The translations under genes and the position numbers were made by a program. Source: Nonomuraea muscovyensis (lineage in GTDB: Bacteria > Actinomycetota > Actinomycetes > Streptosporangiales > Streptosporangiaceae). From it: DNA of 64,000 nucleotides. Below, piece after piece: positions 34,436-42,091 of this stretch (positions within the stretch are counted from its first letter, which is position 1; each line of letters begins with the position of its first letter). Below the pieces are notes generated by a model that worked only from the letters and a program-made list of their open reading frames with translations, was not told the origin of the DNA and ran no database searches. Where the stretch lies: assembly GCF_014207745.1 (NCBI RefSeq), contig NZ_JACHJB010000003.1, forward strand, positions 1,178,001 to 1,242,000. The letters are read 5' to 3'.

Positions 34436-35206
34436 ATGAAGCACAACATCCGCTATGCCGCCGGATCAGATGTGGGCCGCCGCCGGGAGCAGAACGAGGA
34501 CTCCGGCTACGCGAGCGGTCGGTTGCTCGTGGTGGCTGACGGGATGGGTGGACACGCGGCCGGCGAGCTGGCGAGCTCGGCGGCGATCGCCGTCATGCGC
34601 GAGCTGGATGCCACGCTTCCCGAGACGGGCGCCGACCTGGAGGCGGCGCTGGAGGGCGCCGTGCACGAGGCGGCGCGCAGGCTGGTCGAGCTGGCCGAGA
34701 TCGACCCCGCGCGCAGGGGAATGGGGACCACGGTGACCGCCCTGCTGTGGGACGGCTACCGGTTCGCCCTGGCTCATCTCGGTGACTCCCGCGGATACCT
34801 GCTTCGCGATGGTGCTCTCTACCAGATGACCAAGGATCACACACTTGTGCAGTCGATGGTGGACGAAGGGCGGATAACGGAGGATCAGGCCGCTGTGCAC
34901 CCCCGTCGTTCCATGGTGTTGCGGGTGCTGGGCAGCGAGGGCAGGGCCGAGCCCGACATGGCGCTGCGCGAGGCCGAGCCCGACGACCGCTACCTCCTGT
35001 GCTCCGACGGGCTCACCACCGTCCTCGGCCCCGAGACGCTGCACGAGGTGCTGACCACGATCGCCGACCCGGCCCTGGCCGTGCAGCGGCTCATCGACCT
35101 GGCCAACGAGGGCGGCTCGCCCGACAACGTGACCGTGATCGTGGCCGACGTCGTGCCGCCGGGCACCGGAGACGAGCAGGTCTACCGGGTCGGCGCCGGC
35201 ACGTAG
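34436..35206 (+). CDS. PP2C-type Ser/Thr protein phosphatase
   Basis: A 256-residue soluble phosphatase. Metal-binding residues are intact: Asp22 in QNEDSG, Asp35 in ADGMGGH, Asp191 in CSDGLT and Asp230-Asn231 in PDNVTVI; GDSRGY (116-121) is also present. It lacks the transmembrane and extracellular part of PstP, so it works in the cytoplasm. It is divergent from the HTH-methyltransferase/kinase operon and is the obvious counterpart of that kinase. Confidence 0.95.
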   Translation: MKHNIRYAAGSDVGRRREQNEDSGYASGRLLVVADGMGGHAAGELASSAAIAVMRELDATLPETGADLEAALEGAVHEAARRLVELAEIDPARRGMGTTVTALLWDGYRFALAHLGDSRGYLLRDGALYQMTKDHTLVQSMVDEGRITEDQAAVHPRRSMVLRVLGSEGRAEPDMALREAEPDDRYLLCSDGLTTVLGPETLHEVLTTIADPALAVQRLIDLANEGGSPDNVTVIVADVVPPGTGDEQVYRVGAGT

Positions 35207-35262
35207 GGTCACGCCTGTCACTTCTGTCACTGGGTTCGCCACTTTGCCCGTGTACGGCGCGT

Positions 35263-35296
35263 GATCACGATGGCGGGATTAAAGTCCATCGTGATC
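35263..35296. promoter_or_regulatory. Hairpin just upstream of the CHAP gene
   Basis: GATCACGATGG (35263-35273) and CCATCGTGATC (35286-35296) form a perfect 11-bp inverted repeat with loop CGGGATTAAAGT, ending 19 bases before the GTG. It may terminate the phosphatase transcript, act as an operator or fold in the leader of the CHAP mRNA. TGTCAC repeats lie at 35217-35230. Confidence 0.55.
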
Positions 35297-35315
35297 TGCC
35301 CGATTTCTGGGAGGA

Positions 35316-36329
35316 GTGGCCCTGGACCCGATCGCGGAAGCCCTGCTGAAGCAAGTCCGCCAGGAACTCGGCTATCGGGAGAAGGGCGGCCAGCACACCA
35401 AGTTCGGCCACTGGTACGCCGAGCGCGTCCAGGACCCCCAGTACCGCGACGCGCCGTGGTGCGACATGTTCATCGCCTGGGCGGCCGACAGGGCCGGGGT
35501 CGCCGACTACGTGGGGCAGTTCGCGTGGACGCCGTCCCACGCCGTGTGGTTCATCAAGCAGGACGCCTGGAGCGCCGAGCCCGAGCCGGGGGCGCTGGTC
35601 TTCTTCGACTGGAAGGGCGGCAAGAGCTACCAGGGCGTGGATCACGTCGGCATCGTCGAGCGGGTCTCCGGTGACAAGATCCACACCATCGAGGCGAACG
35701 TCGACCGGGTCTGGCTCAAGCGCAAGGTCCGCGAGACGGACAAGGTCGTCGGCTACGGGCTGCCGCGCGTCGTCCAGGCCAACGCCCGGCTCACCGAGAT
35801 CCGCAGCACCGAGCAGCCGCTCGCGCCCGTGCCCGGGGCCCGGGAGGCGCAGGGCTCGCCGTTCGACGTCTTAGGCACGCCGCAGGCGCTGCTGGCCGCG
35901 ATGGTGCTGACGACGATCGTCCTGTCCCTCCGCTTCGCCGGCCGCCGCCGCGGCACCCACCGCCGCTTCCCCGGCCCCTGGAACGCACCACACCCCCACA
36001 CCCCGCGCCCTCCCACGGCACGCCGCCCCGCGCAAGGCCACCCCGCTGAAGGCCGCCCCACGCAAGGCCGCCCCACGCAAGGCCGCTCCACCGGGAGCCG
36101 ACCCATCGCGGCCCAGCCCACCGGCGCGAGTTCCGCCACCCCGTGCGCACCGGGTCCGGGCGCCGCAGCCGGGGCGGCCGAGGGGGCGTCCGGTCCGCCG
36201 CCCGCGCCGCACCCCGTGGCCGTTCCCAGGGCGCGTGTGCCCGCCGGAGCCGGGCACGCCGGCACTCCCACCCGGCGCAGACCGTACGAGCCGACGCCCC
36301 GACGGGACAGCGGAACTCGCTCGGGCTGA
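35316..36329 (+). CDS. CHAP-domain amidase-like protein with membrane segment and disordered tail
   Basis: A 337-residue protein. Residues 1-155 form a CHAP-type NlpC/P60 domain: ELGYREKGGQHTKFGHWY, catalytic Cys in APWCDMFIAW and His in VDHVGIVERV. A hydrophobic helix (TPQALLAAMVLTTIVLSLRFA) lies at about 188-208, followed by about 125 residues of Pro/Arg/Gly low complexity with GRPTQGRPTQGR repeats. There is no N-terminal signal peptide, so the catalytic domain would face outside only if translocated by the internal helix. The GTG at 35316 has GGGAGG almost touching it, an odd spacing. Expected activity is cleavage of peptidoglycan stem peptides. Confidence 0.78.
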   Translation: MALDPIAEALLKQVRQELGYREKGGQHTKFGHWYAERVQDPQYRDAPWCDMFIAWAADRAGVADYVGQFAWTPSHAVWFIKQDAWSAEPEPGALVFFDWKGGKSYQGVDHVGIVERVSGDKIHTIEANVDRVWLKRKVRETDKVVGYGLPRVVQANARLTEIRSTEQPLAPVPGAREAQGSPFDVLGTPQALLAAMVLTTIVLSLRFAGRRRGTHRRFPGPWNAPHPHTPRPPTARRPAQGHPAEGRPTQGRPTQGRSTGSRPIAAQPTGASSATPCAPGPGAAAGAAEGASGPPPAPHPVAVPRARVPAGAGHAGTPTRRRPYEPTPRRDSGTRSG

Positions 36330-36522
36330 CCATCGAGGACTCCGCCGCCAAGCCGGCCGCCTGGACCTCCCGGAGGGCGACACGCCGGGGCCGCGCGGCC
36401 CCGGCCGTACGATGACGAGCGGCGTGGTCGAGCGCAGGCTTGCCGTCCTCGACGCGGAGATCGCCCGCCTGACCCGGCTACCGCGAGTGACTCGCCGCGA
36501 AAGCCGGGATGGAGGACGGCTC

Positions 36523-37722
36523 TCAGGTGGCGGCGAGGGCGACCGTGGGCGACAGGCGGGCGGCCCGCATCGCCGGGTAGAGGCCGGCGGCCGTGCCGAT
36601 GACCAGGGTCGCCGCGACCGCGCCGCCGATCGCCCACGGCGGCACCACGGGCGGCCAGCCCCGCGACAGCGCGTAGCCGGCGCTGGCCAGCGCGCCCAGG
36701 GCCGCCCCCGCCGTCCCGCCCAGGGCCGACAGCAGCAGCGACTCCGTCAGGAACTGCACGCGCACCTGCCCCCGCGTCGCGCCGAGCGAGCGGCGCAGCC
36801 CGATCTCCTTGCGCCGCTCCAGCACCGAGATCACCATCGTGTTGGCCACCCCGACACCGCCGACCAGCAACGCCACCGCGCCGAGGCCGAGCAGCAGGTT
36901 GGTGAACGCCCCGGCCGCCGCGGCCCGCGCGGCCAGCGCGTCGGACGGCCTGCTGACCTCCACCTCGCCGGGGCTCTCGGGGTTCACCGTACGGGCCAGC
37001 ACCGCGCGCACCGCGTCCACCGCCTCCTCTCCGGAGCGCTCGTAGACGGTCGTGGGATGCCCGTCGAAGCCGAGCAGTTCCTGGGCGGCCGGGAAACCGA
37101 CGAGGGCCGAGCGCTCGATCTCCTGCGCCAGCGGCATCGGCTCCAGCACGCCGACGACGGTGAACCACCGCCCGCCCAGCCACACCCGCACACCGGTCCT
37201 GGCGATGCCGAGCCGTTCGGCGGCCTCGGAGCCGAGGACGACGGCGGGCTCACGCTCGGTGGCGGCGTTCAGCCAGGCGCCCACGGCCACCCGGCCCTCC
37301 AGGGTGACGAGCAGCTCGGTCGTCGCGGCCTGGACGGCGATGCCGCCGGTGACGGCCTCGGGGATGCGGTCGGTACGCCGGACGGTGGCCTCGACGACGC
37401 CGGTCGCCGAGGCGGTGCGGACCGGGCCGATGCGCTTGACCATCTCCAGCGCCGTCGTCGGCAGTGTCGCCTCCTCGCCGAACATGGTGCGTCCCGGCGC
37501 GACCGTGAGCAGGTTGGTGCCGAGCCGGTCGAGCTGGCGCATGAGCTGCTCGCGGGAGGAGGACGAGATGCCGATCACCGCGATCATCGTGGCGATGCCG
37601 ATGGCGATGCCGAGCGCCGACAGGATCACCCGGGCCGGCCGGGCCCGCAACCCGGCCGCGCCCACCCGCAGCACGTCGGCCGCGCTGAGCCGGGCCGGTC
37701 CCGGCCGCCGTTCCCGCCTCAT
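36523..37722 (-). CDS. MacB/FtsX-type ABC transporter permease
   Basis: A 399-residue permease with one N-terminal helix (ARVILSALGIAIGIATMIAVIG), a large extracytoplasmic domain and three C-terminal helices, the FtsX/MacB plan. The ERRKEIGLRRSLGATRGQVRVQFLTES loop is characteristic. Start at ATG 37722 overlaps the ATPase stop (ATGA). It forms a tripartite-like export system with the HlyD-like protein and ATPase; likely cargo is a lipophilic compound or the lipoprotein of the same operon. Confidence 0.92.
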   Translation of the reverse strand: MRRERRPGPARLSAADVLRVGAAGLRARPARVILSALGIAIGIATMIAVIGISSSSREQLMRQLDRLGTNLLTVAPGRTMFGEEATLPTTALEMVKRIGPVRTASATGVVEATVRRTDRIPEAVTGGIAVQAATTELLVTLEGRVAVGAWLNAATEREPAVVLGSEAAERLGIARTGVRVWLGGRWFTVVGVLEPMPLAQEIERSALVGFPAAQELLGFDGHPTTVYERSGEEAVDAVRAVLARTVNPESPGEVEVSRPSDALAARAAAAGAFTNLLLGLGAVALLVGGVGVANTMVISVLERRKEIGLRRSLGATRGQVRVQFLTESLLLSALGGTAGAALGALASAGYALSRGWPPVVPPWAIGGAVAATLVIGTAAGLYPAMRAARLSPTVALAAT

Positions 37723-38483
37723 GCCCCGGCCCCTTCCGTGCTCTCCACCCGCCGCCTCCCGCCTGCGTCGGCGACGATGCGGCCGTCGCGCAGGCGCACC
37801 TGGCGGGGGCACCAGGCGGCGATCTCCATGTCATGCGTGATCACCGCGATCGTCGTGCCGGTCGCGTGCAGGTTGCCCAGCACGCCCAGCACCTCGGCCC
37901 CCGCGCCGGAGTCGAGGTTCCCGGTCGGCTCGTCGGCCAGCAGCAGCCGCGGATCGCCCGCCACCGCGCGCGCCACGGCCACGCGCTGCTGCTCGCCGCC
38001 CGAAAGCTGGTGCGGCCGGTGGCCCAGCCGGTGACCGAGACCGACCCGCTCCAGCGCCGCGGCGGCCCGCTCGCGCCTGACCCGCCGCGGCGTGCCCGTG
38101 TACAGCAGCCCGTCGGCCACGTTGTCGAGCGCGCTCATCCCCGGCGCGAGGTGGAACTGCTGGAAGACGAACCCCAGCACCCGCCCCCGCAACGCCGACA
38201 GCTCCCGGTCCGAGAGCTCGGCGACGTCCTGCCCGGCGATGCGCACGGTGCCACCGCTCGGCCGGTCCAGCGTGCCGATCATGTGCAGCATCGTCGACTT
38301 GCCCGACCCGGACGGCCCCACGATGGCGACCAGCTCTCCGTCGGCGATCGCCAGATCCACCCCGCGCAGCGCGTGCACATCGCCGCCGTGCACCTTGGTC
38401 ACGCCGTGGAGCTCGACGACGTACCGCTCGCCGCTCCCCGGGCCTTCCACCCTGCTGCGCGCCGCGCTGTTCGGCACGCTCAT
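37719..38483 (-). CDS. MacB/LolD-type ABC transporter ATPase
   Basis: A 254-residue ATPase with Walker A GPSGSGKST, Q-loop FQQFHLAPGMSALDNV, signature LSGGEQQRVAVARA, Walker B LLLADEPTGNLDSG and the switch His in ITHDMEIA. It overlaps genes on both sides by ATGA junctions. It energises the FtsX-type permease. The fragmentary ABC ATPase at 8145 is of the same type but unrelated in position. Confidence 0.95.
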   Translation of the reverse strand: MSVPNSAARSRVEGPGSGERYVVELHGVTKVHGGDVHALRGVDLAIADGELVAIVGPSGSGKSTMLHMIGTLDRPSGGTVRIAGQDVAELSDRELSALRGRVLGFVFQQFHLAPGMSALDNVADGLLYTGTPRRVRRERAAAALERVGLGHRLGHRPHQLSGGEQQRVAVARAVAGDPRLLLADEPTGNLDSGAGAEVLGVLGNLHATGTTIAVITHDMEIAAWCPRQVRLRDGRIVADAGGRRRVESTEGAGA

Positions 38484-39538
38484 GACGCCGGCACCCCCAC
38501 CTTCATGCCCTCGGCCAGCCCGGCACCCTCGATCTCGACCATGCCGCCGCCGTACCCGCCGGTCTCGACCGCGACGATCCGGGTGGCGGCGCCCTCGACG
38601 ACCTCGACGCCGAACCCGCCCTCGCGCAGCGCCAGCAGCGCCTCCACGGGCACGGCCAGCACGTTCTCGCGACGCTCGCTCTCCATCTCGACCTCGACCG
38701 GCGCCTGGTCCAGCCGGGTTTTCGGCGTCTTGGCCAGGGTGATGTCCACATCGACGGTGACGTTGGCGTCCTGCCCCTGACCGCTGGTCTCGGCCACCGT
38801 GCCGACCGAGGCGATCTTCCCGGTGACGCGCTCACCGCCGGGCAACTCCACCGTCACGCGGGCGCCCTTGCGAGCCATCGCCTGGTCACCCGCGTCAAGG
38901 TCGACGTGGACGAGCCTGCGCACGCCGCTGACCGTGAGGACCCGCCGGCCGGGGGAGGTCCGGTCGCCGACCTCGACGGCCGCATCGGTGACGCGGACCA
39001 CCGACGGCAGGAACACCACCTGCGCGGCGTCCACCCGGCCGGACTCCGGCAGCCCCCGGTCCTCCTGCCACTCCTTGACCGCCAGGAAGGTGGCGTAGGA
39101 GAAGTGGTCGTCCACGGTCAGATCGTCGCCGTAGCCGAGCGCCTTGAGGTTGCGTTCGAGCTGCTCCACATCCGGCCCGTCCTCGACGCCCTGCCGCAGC
39201 TCCCGGTACAGCGGCAGGCCGCCGTACATGAGCACCAGCGGGCGGCGGTCCACCCTGAGCAAGGGGCGGCCGCGGCGGACCACCGTGCCCTCGGGCGGCG
39301 CCCACGTCACCGTGCCGGACCCGGCGGCGGCGACCCGGCGCTCGCCGGAGTACGTGAGAGCGCCGGTGACGGTCTTGGTGTCCACCAGGTCCCGCCGGGC
39401 GATCTCCGCGGTGGCGGGAACGGGCGGCGCCGGGGGCGCGACCGCCGTCGTGCGGCCGTCGCCGAACGCGGCCACCGCGGTCCAGACCGCCGCGATGACG
39501 AGCAGTCCGCCTCCGGTGAGGATGAGGCCGCGTCTCAT
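38480..39538 (-). CDS. HlyD-like periplasmic adaptor with peptidoglycan-binding domain
   Basis: A 352-residue membrane-fusion-like protein. An N-terminal helix (GLILTGGGLLVIAAVWTAVAAFG) anchors it; a biotinyl-lipoyl-like half reads GSGTVTWAPPEGTVVRRGRPLLRVD; residues about 115-170 are a PG_binding_1 module (LERNLKALGYGDDL, FLAVKEWQEDRGLP); the beta-barrel and C-terminal domain follow. This fused layout is typical of Gram-positive MacA-like proteins of actinobacteria. ATGA overlaps on both sides. Confidence 0.88.
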   Translation of the reverse strand: MRRGLILTGGGLLVIAAVWTAVAAFGDGRTTAVAPPAPPVPATAEIARRDLVDTKTVTGALTYSGERRVAAAGSGTVTWAPPEGTVVRRGRPLLRVDRRPLVLMYGGLPLYRELRQGVEDGPDVEQLERNLKALGYGDDLTVDDHFSYATFLAVKEWQEDRGLPESGRVDAAQVVFLPSVVRVTDAAVEVGDRTSPGRRVLTVSGVRRLVHVDLDAGDQAMARKGARVTVELPGGERVTGKIASVGTVAETSGQGQDANVTVDVDITLAKTPKTRLDQAPVEVEMESERRENVLAVPVEALLALREGGFGVEVVEGAATRIVAVETGGYGGGMVEIEGAGLAEGMKVGVPAS

Positions 39539-40056
39539 GGCCGGCCCCCGCCGGGCTCGAAGTCCTTGCACGCCTCGTGCGCGGCCTTGACCTTCTCCTC
39601 CGGCGTCCCCCGCGGGATGTTGATCTCGATTCGGCCGTCGGAGGACGGGTCCTTCATGGGGATGCCGTGCTGGCGCATGCACTGGGCGAACTTCAGCACC
39701 TGGTCGAGCGTCTCCTTGTCGGGTTTGCCGTGGAGCTCGCCGACCGCGGCCTCCATGAAGTGCTTGCACGCCCGCTGGGCCTCGTCGACCTTGCCCTTGT
39801 CGTCCCGGCCGGCCTTGATCCTGATCGCGCCGTCGGGGGCGGGGTCGTCCATGTCGACGCCGTGCTCCCGCATGCATTGCGCGAACTTCAGCTGGGCCTC
39901 CCTGCGGTCGGCAGGGGCGGACGCCGAGGCGGACGTGGTGGCGCTGGGCTTCGCGCCGCCCGCGCCGGCGACGCCGTCGTCCCGCTCCGCGGGGGCGCCG
40001 CAGGCCGTCAGGGCGACGGCCAGGACCGCTGTGGCCAGTAACGGACGCATGTTCAT
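39535..40056 (-). CDS. Lipoprotein with a duplicated CMR-H-G module
   Basis: A 173-residue lipoprotein with lipobox VALTAC (Cys19). The mature part has two copies of one module: KFAQCMREHGVDMDDPAPDG with ACKHF, and KFAQCMRQHGIPMKDPSSDG with ACKDF, each with two cysteines, suggesting one disulfide per copy. GAGGAG eight bases before ATG 40056 fixes the start. It is the first gene of the ABC export operon and a recurrent partner of such systems in actinobacteria. Function unknown; substrate binding or sensing is possible. Confidence 0.85.
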   Translation of the reverse strand: MNMRPLLATAVLAVALTACGAPAERDDGVAGAGGAKPSATTSASASAPADRREAQLKFAQCMREHGVDMDDPAPDGAIRIKAGRDDKGKVDEAQRACKHFMEAAVGELHGKPDKETLDQVLKFAQCMRQHGIPMKDPSSDGRIEINIPRGTPEEKVKAAHEACKDFEPGGGRP

Positions 40057-40210
40057 GCTCGTATCTCCTCGGCGCGCCGGGTCGTGCGCCCGGGGCGCGA
40101 CGTCCACTTCAGCGGCCTCGGTGCTAAACCCGGATAAGCGACCTGGCGCGCCCTATCCGCGGCTAACACGTGGTGCGCCACGCTTCGGAGCGAACGGAAG
40201 GGGGCCCGGG

Positions 40211-40348
40211 ATGCGGGTGCTCGTCGTCGAGGACGAGGAGGAGCCGGCCGACGCCATCGCGCGAGGTCTGCGGCCGCACGCGATCGAGAACGTGTCCGGC
40301 AGGGGATACCGGCTGTGTGCGACCGCCCGCCACCCGGACTCGCGGTAG
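40211..40348 (+). pseudogene. OmpR-type response regulator with in-frame internal deletion
   Basis: A 45-codon frame begins MRVLVVEDEEEPADAIARGL, the first strand and helix of a receiver domain, and jumps after about residue 23 to IENVSGRGYRLCA, the last helix and beta-hairpin wing of an OmpR winged HTH. Some 170 codons, including the phosphoacceptor Asp, are missing, yet the frame is kept. GAAGGGGG precedes the ATG. The divergent lipoprotein/ABC operon is the usual target of such a two-component pair; the histidine kinase gene is also absent. Confidence 0.75.
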
Positions 40349-40774
40349 TCAGGAGGCGTTGTAGTCGCTGACGACGTCCACGACCCAGGTGACGCCGAAC
40401 CGGTCGGTCAGCATGCCGTACAGGGGCGCCCACTGCGCAGGTCCCAAGGGCTGCAGGATGGTCGCGCCGTCGGCGAGCTTGTCCCAGTAGCCGGTGATCT
40501 CCTCGGCCGCGTCGCCGCGGAGCGAGATGAAGAACGCGGTCTCGCCCCGGTGGTACGGCAGGCGCGCGGGCACGTCGTAGGCCATCACGTGGAAACCGTT
40601 GCCGGAGGTCACCTGGCCCCACATCACCTGATCTGCCTCGGCCGGCTCCTGGATGTCGCCGGCGTCCTTGTAGGTGACCACGGCCACGTCCCCGCCGAAC
40701 ACGGACTGGTAGAAGGTGAGCGCCGCGCGGGCGTCACCGCGGAAGTTCAGATGGGTCACGGACTTGACGGACAT
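40349..40774 (-). CDS. VOC-family protein (PhnB-like)
   Basis: A 141-residue glyoxalase/bleomycin-resistance-fold protein of the PhnB type: HLNFRGDARAALTFYQSVFGG at the start, VMAYDVPA in the middle and the terminal DRFGVTWVVDV motif. AAGGAG lies seven bases before the ATG. Metal-dependent isomerase or dioxygenase chemistry is usual for the fold; the substrate is unknown. Its stop is adjacent to the end of the truncated response regulator. It is divergent from the WYL regulator gene, its probable controller. Confidence 0.88.
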   Translation of the reverse strand: MSVKSVTHLNFRGDARAALTFYQSVFGGDVAVVTYKDAGDIQEPAEADQVMWGQVTSGNGFHVMAYDVPARLPYHRGETAFFISLRGDAAEEITGYWDKLADGATILQPLGPAQWAPLYGMLTDRFGVTWVVDVVSDYNAS

Positions 40775-40865
40775 GGTCTGCTCCTTGTCGCTCGGTTCCT
40801 GAGGCGCTCACCGTCGCAGGAGTAGCGGACAGGTTGTGGCCGCTTCTTGCGGCACGATGGGAACC

Positions 40866-41846
40866 GTGCAGAAAACCTCAGCGCGACTGCTGGCGTTGCT
40901 CTCGCTGCTCCAGGCGCGCAGGGACTGGCCGGGAGCGCTGCTGGCCGACCGGCTGGAGGTGAGCCCCCGCACCGTGCGCCGAGATGTCGACCGCCTGCGC
41001 GAGCTCGGCTATCCCATCCTGGCGACCAAGGGCCCCGACGGCGGCTACCGGCTCGACGCCGGGTCACGACTGCCCCCGTTGCTGTTCGACGACGAGCAGG
41101 CCGTCGCCCTGGGCGTCGCCCTCCAGATCGCCGCCATCTCCGGGGTGGGCATCGAGGAGGCCGCGGCGCGCGCGTTGAACACCGTCCGGCAGGTCATGCC
41201 CGCACGGCTGCGCCACCGCATCGACGCCCTCCAGGTCACCGCCGCCGAGCCGCCCGCGTCCCGACCTGAGCCGCAGGTCGACAGCGGCGTGCTCGTGGCA
41301 CTCGGCACCGCCGTCCACGCCCGCGAAGAACTGCGCTTCGACTACGCCGGCGGGGAGCCCCGACGAGTGCACCCCCATCACCTCCTCACCTGGGGCGGGC
41401 GCTGGTATCTCGTCGCGTGGGACCTCGACCGCGAGGATTGGCGCACCTTCCGCGCCGATCGCATCATCCCCCGCACCCCGACAGGCCCTCGCTTCACCCC
41501 GCGCGAGTTGCCGGCGGCTGACCCGGCCGCCTTCGTGACCGCCAGGTTCCGCGGGTCCGCCGGCTCAGGCGACTGGCCCTGCCGCGGCGAGGTGATCCTC
41601 CACCTCTCGGCGGCCGAGGTGTCCCCCTACATCCGCGACGGAGTCGTCGAGGCACTTGGCCCCGATCGCTGCCGGCTGGTCCTGGGCTCGTGGTCATGGC
41701 CGAGTCTGGCCGCCGCGGTCGGCAGATTCGACGCCGACTTCGAGGTCGTCGGCCCGGCCGAACTCAGGGACGCCTTCGCGCACCTGGCCCGCCGCTACGC
41801 CGACGCCGCGACCGGCGCACCCGCCACGCCGCCTGCGATCCCATGA
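40866..41846 (+). CDS. WYL-domain HTH transcriptional regulator
   Basis: A 326-residue DeoR-like regulator. The winged HTH reads TSARLLALLSLLQARRDWPG, LEVSPRTVRRDVDRLRELGYPI and GGYRL; the WYL domain follows, with LLTWGGRWYLVAWDLDREDWRTFRADRI, and a C-terminal WCX segment. WYL proteins bind nucleic acid or nucleotide ligands. Start GTG 40866 fits family N-termini; ATG 40857 and GTG 40836 are alternatives, none with a clear ribosome binding site. It is divergent from the VOC gene. Confidence 0.88.
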   Translation: MQKTSARLLALLSLLQARRDWPGALLADRLEVSPRTVRRDVDRLRELGYPILATKGPDGGYRLDAGSRLPPLLFDDEQAVALGVALQIAAISGVGIEEAAARALNTVRQVMPARLRHRIDALQVTAAEPPASRPEPQVDSGVLVALGTAVHAREELRFDYAGGEPRRVHPHHLLTWGGRWYLVAWDLDREDWRTFRADRIIPRTPTGPRFTPRELPAADPAAFVTARFRGSAGSGDWPCRGEVILHLSAAEVSPYIRDGVVEALGPDRCRLVLGSWSWPSLAAAVGRFDADFEVVGPAELRDAFAHLARRYADAATGAPATPPAIP

Positions 41847-42038
41847 GCCAAGCGCACCTCGACTCCGGGGCCGCCACGCTGCCGAGGTGCTGATTTCGCC
41901 CCTTTCGATCAGGGGAGGTGGTGTGGGCTTCGCGCTCTGGCGGACCCGCGTTGCCTTGCCCGTTGGGCGGCCTCCCGGGGCGGATGCCGGTGACTGCCCG
42001 CGGAAGAACAGTCGGCCACCCCGTCCGGTGGGAAATAG

Positions 42039-42054
42039 TAGGACGTCCTAGTAT
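42039..42054 (+). promoter_or_regulatory. icmF promoter with overlapping palindrome
   Basis: TAGGACGTCCTA (42039-42050) is a perfect 12-base palindrome, and TAGTAT (42049-42054) overlapping it is a good -10 element about 38 bases before the icmF start. A repressor on the palindrome would block polymerase. The 245-base gap from 41847 holds no gene. Confidence 0.6.
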
Positions 42055-42091
42055 CTTCGTAGTGAGGCCCCCCACAAAGGAGTGAGAAGCC

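Noticed and set aside
31645..35206. A complete Pgl or BREX phage-defence system
   Set aside because: The kinase is small and soluble, and there is no PglY-like ATPase or PglZ alkaline-phosphatase-type protein; only the logic is similar.
35207..35315. c-di-AMP (ydaO) riboswitch before the CHAP gene
   Set aside because: The gap is 109 bases and lacks the multi-stem architecture I would expect; only a single hairpin is present.
36411..36522. Small plus-strand ORF starting MTSGVVERRLAVLDAEIARL
   Set aside because: It runs on through the antisense of the permease gene, has no ribosome binding site and no recognised domain.
41847..42091. Cobalamin riboswitch before icmF
   Set aside because: The space between the likely transcription start and the start codon is only about 30 bases, and no B12-box-like sequence is seen.
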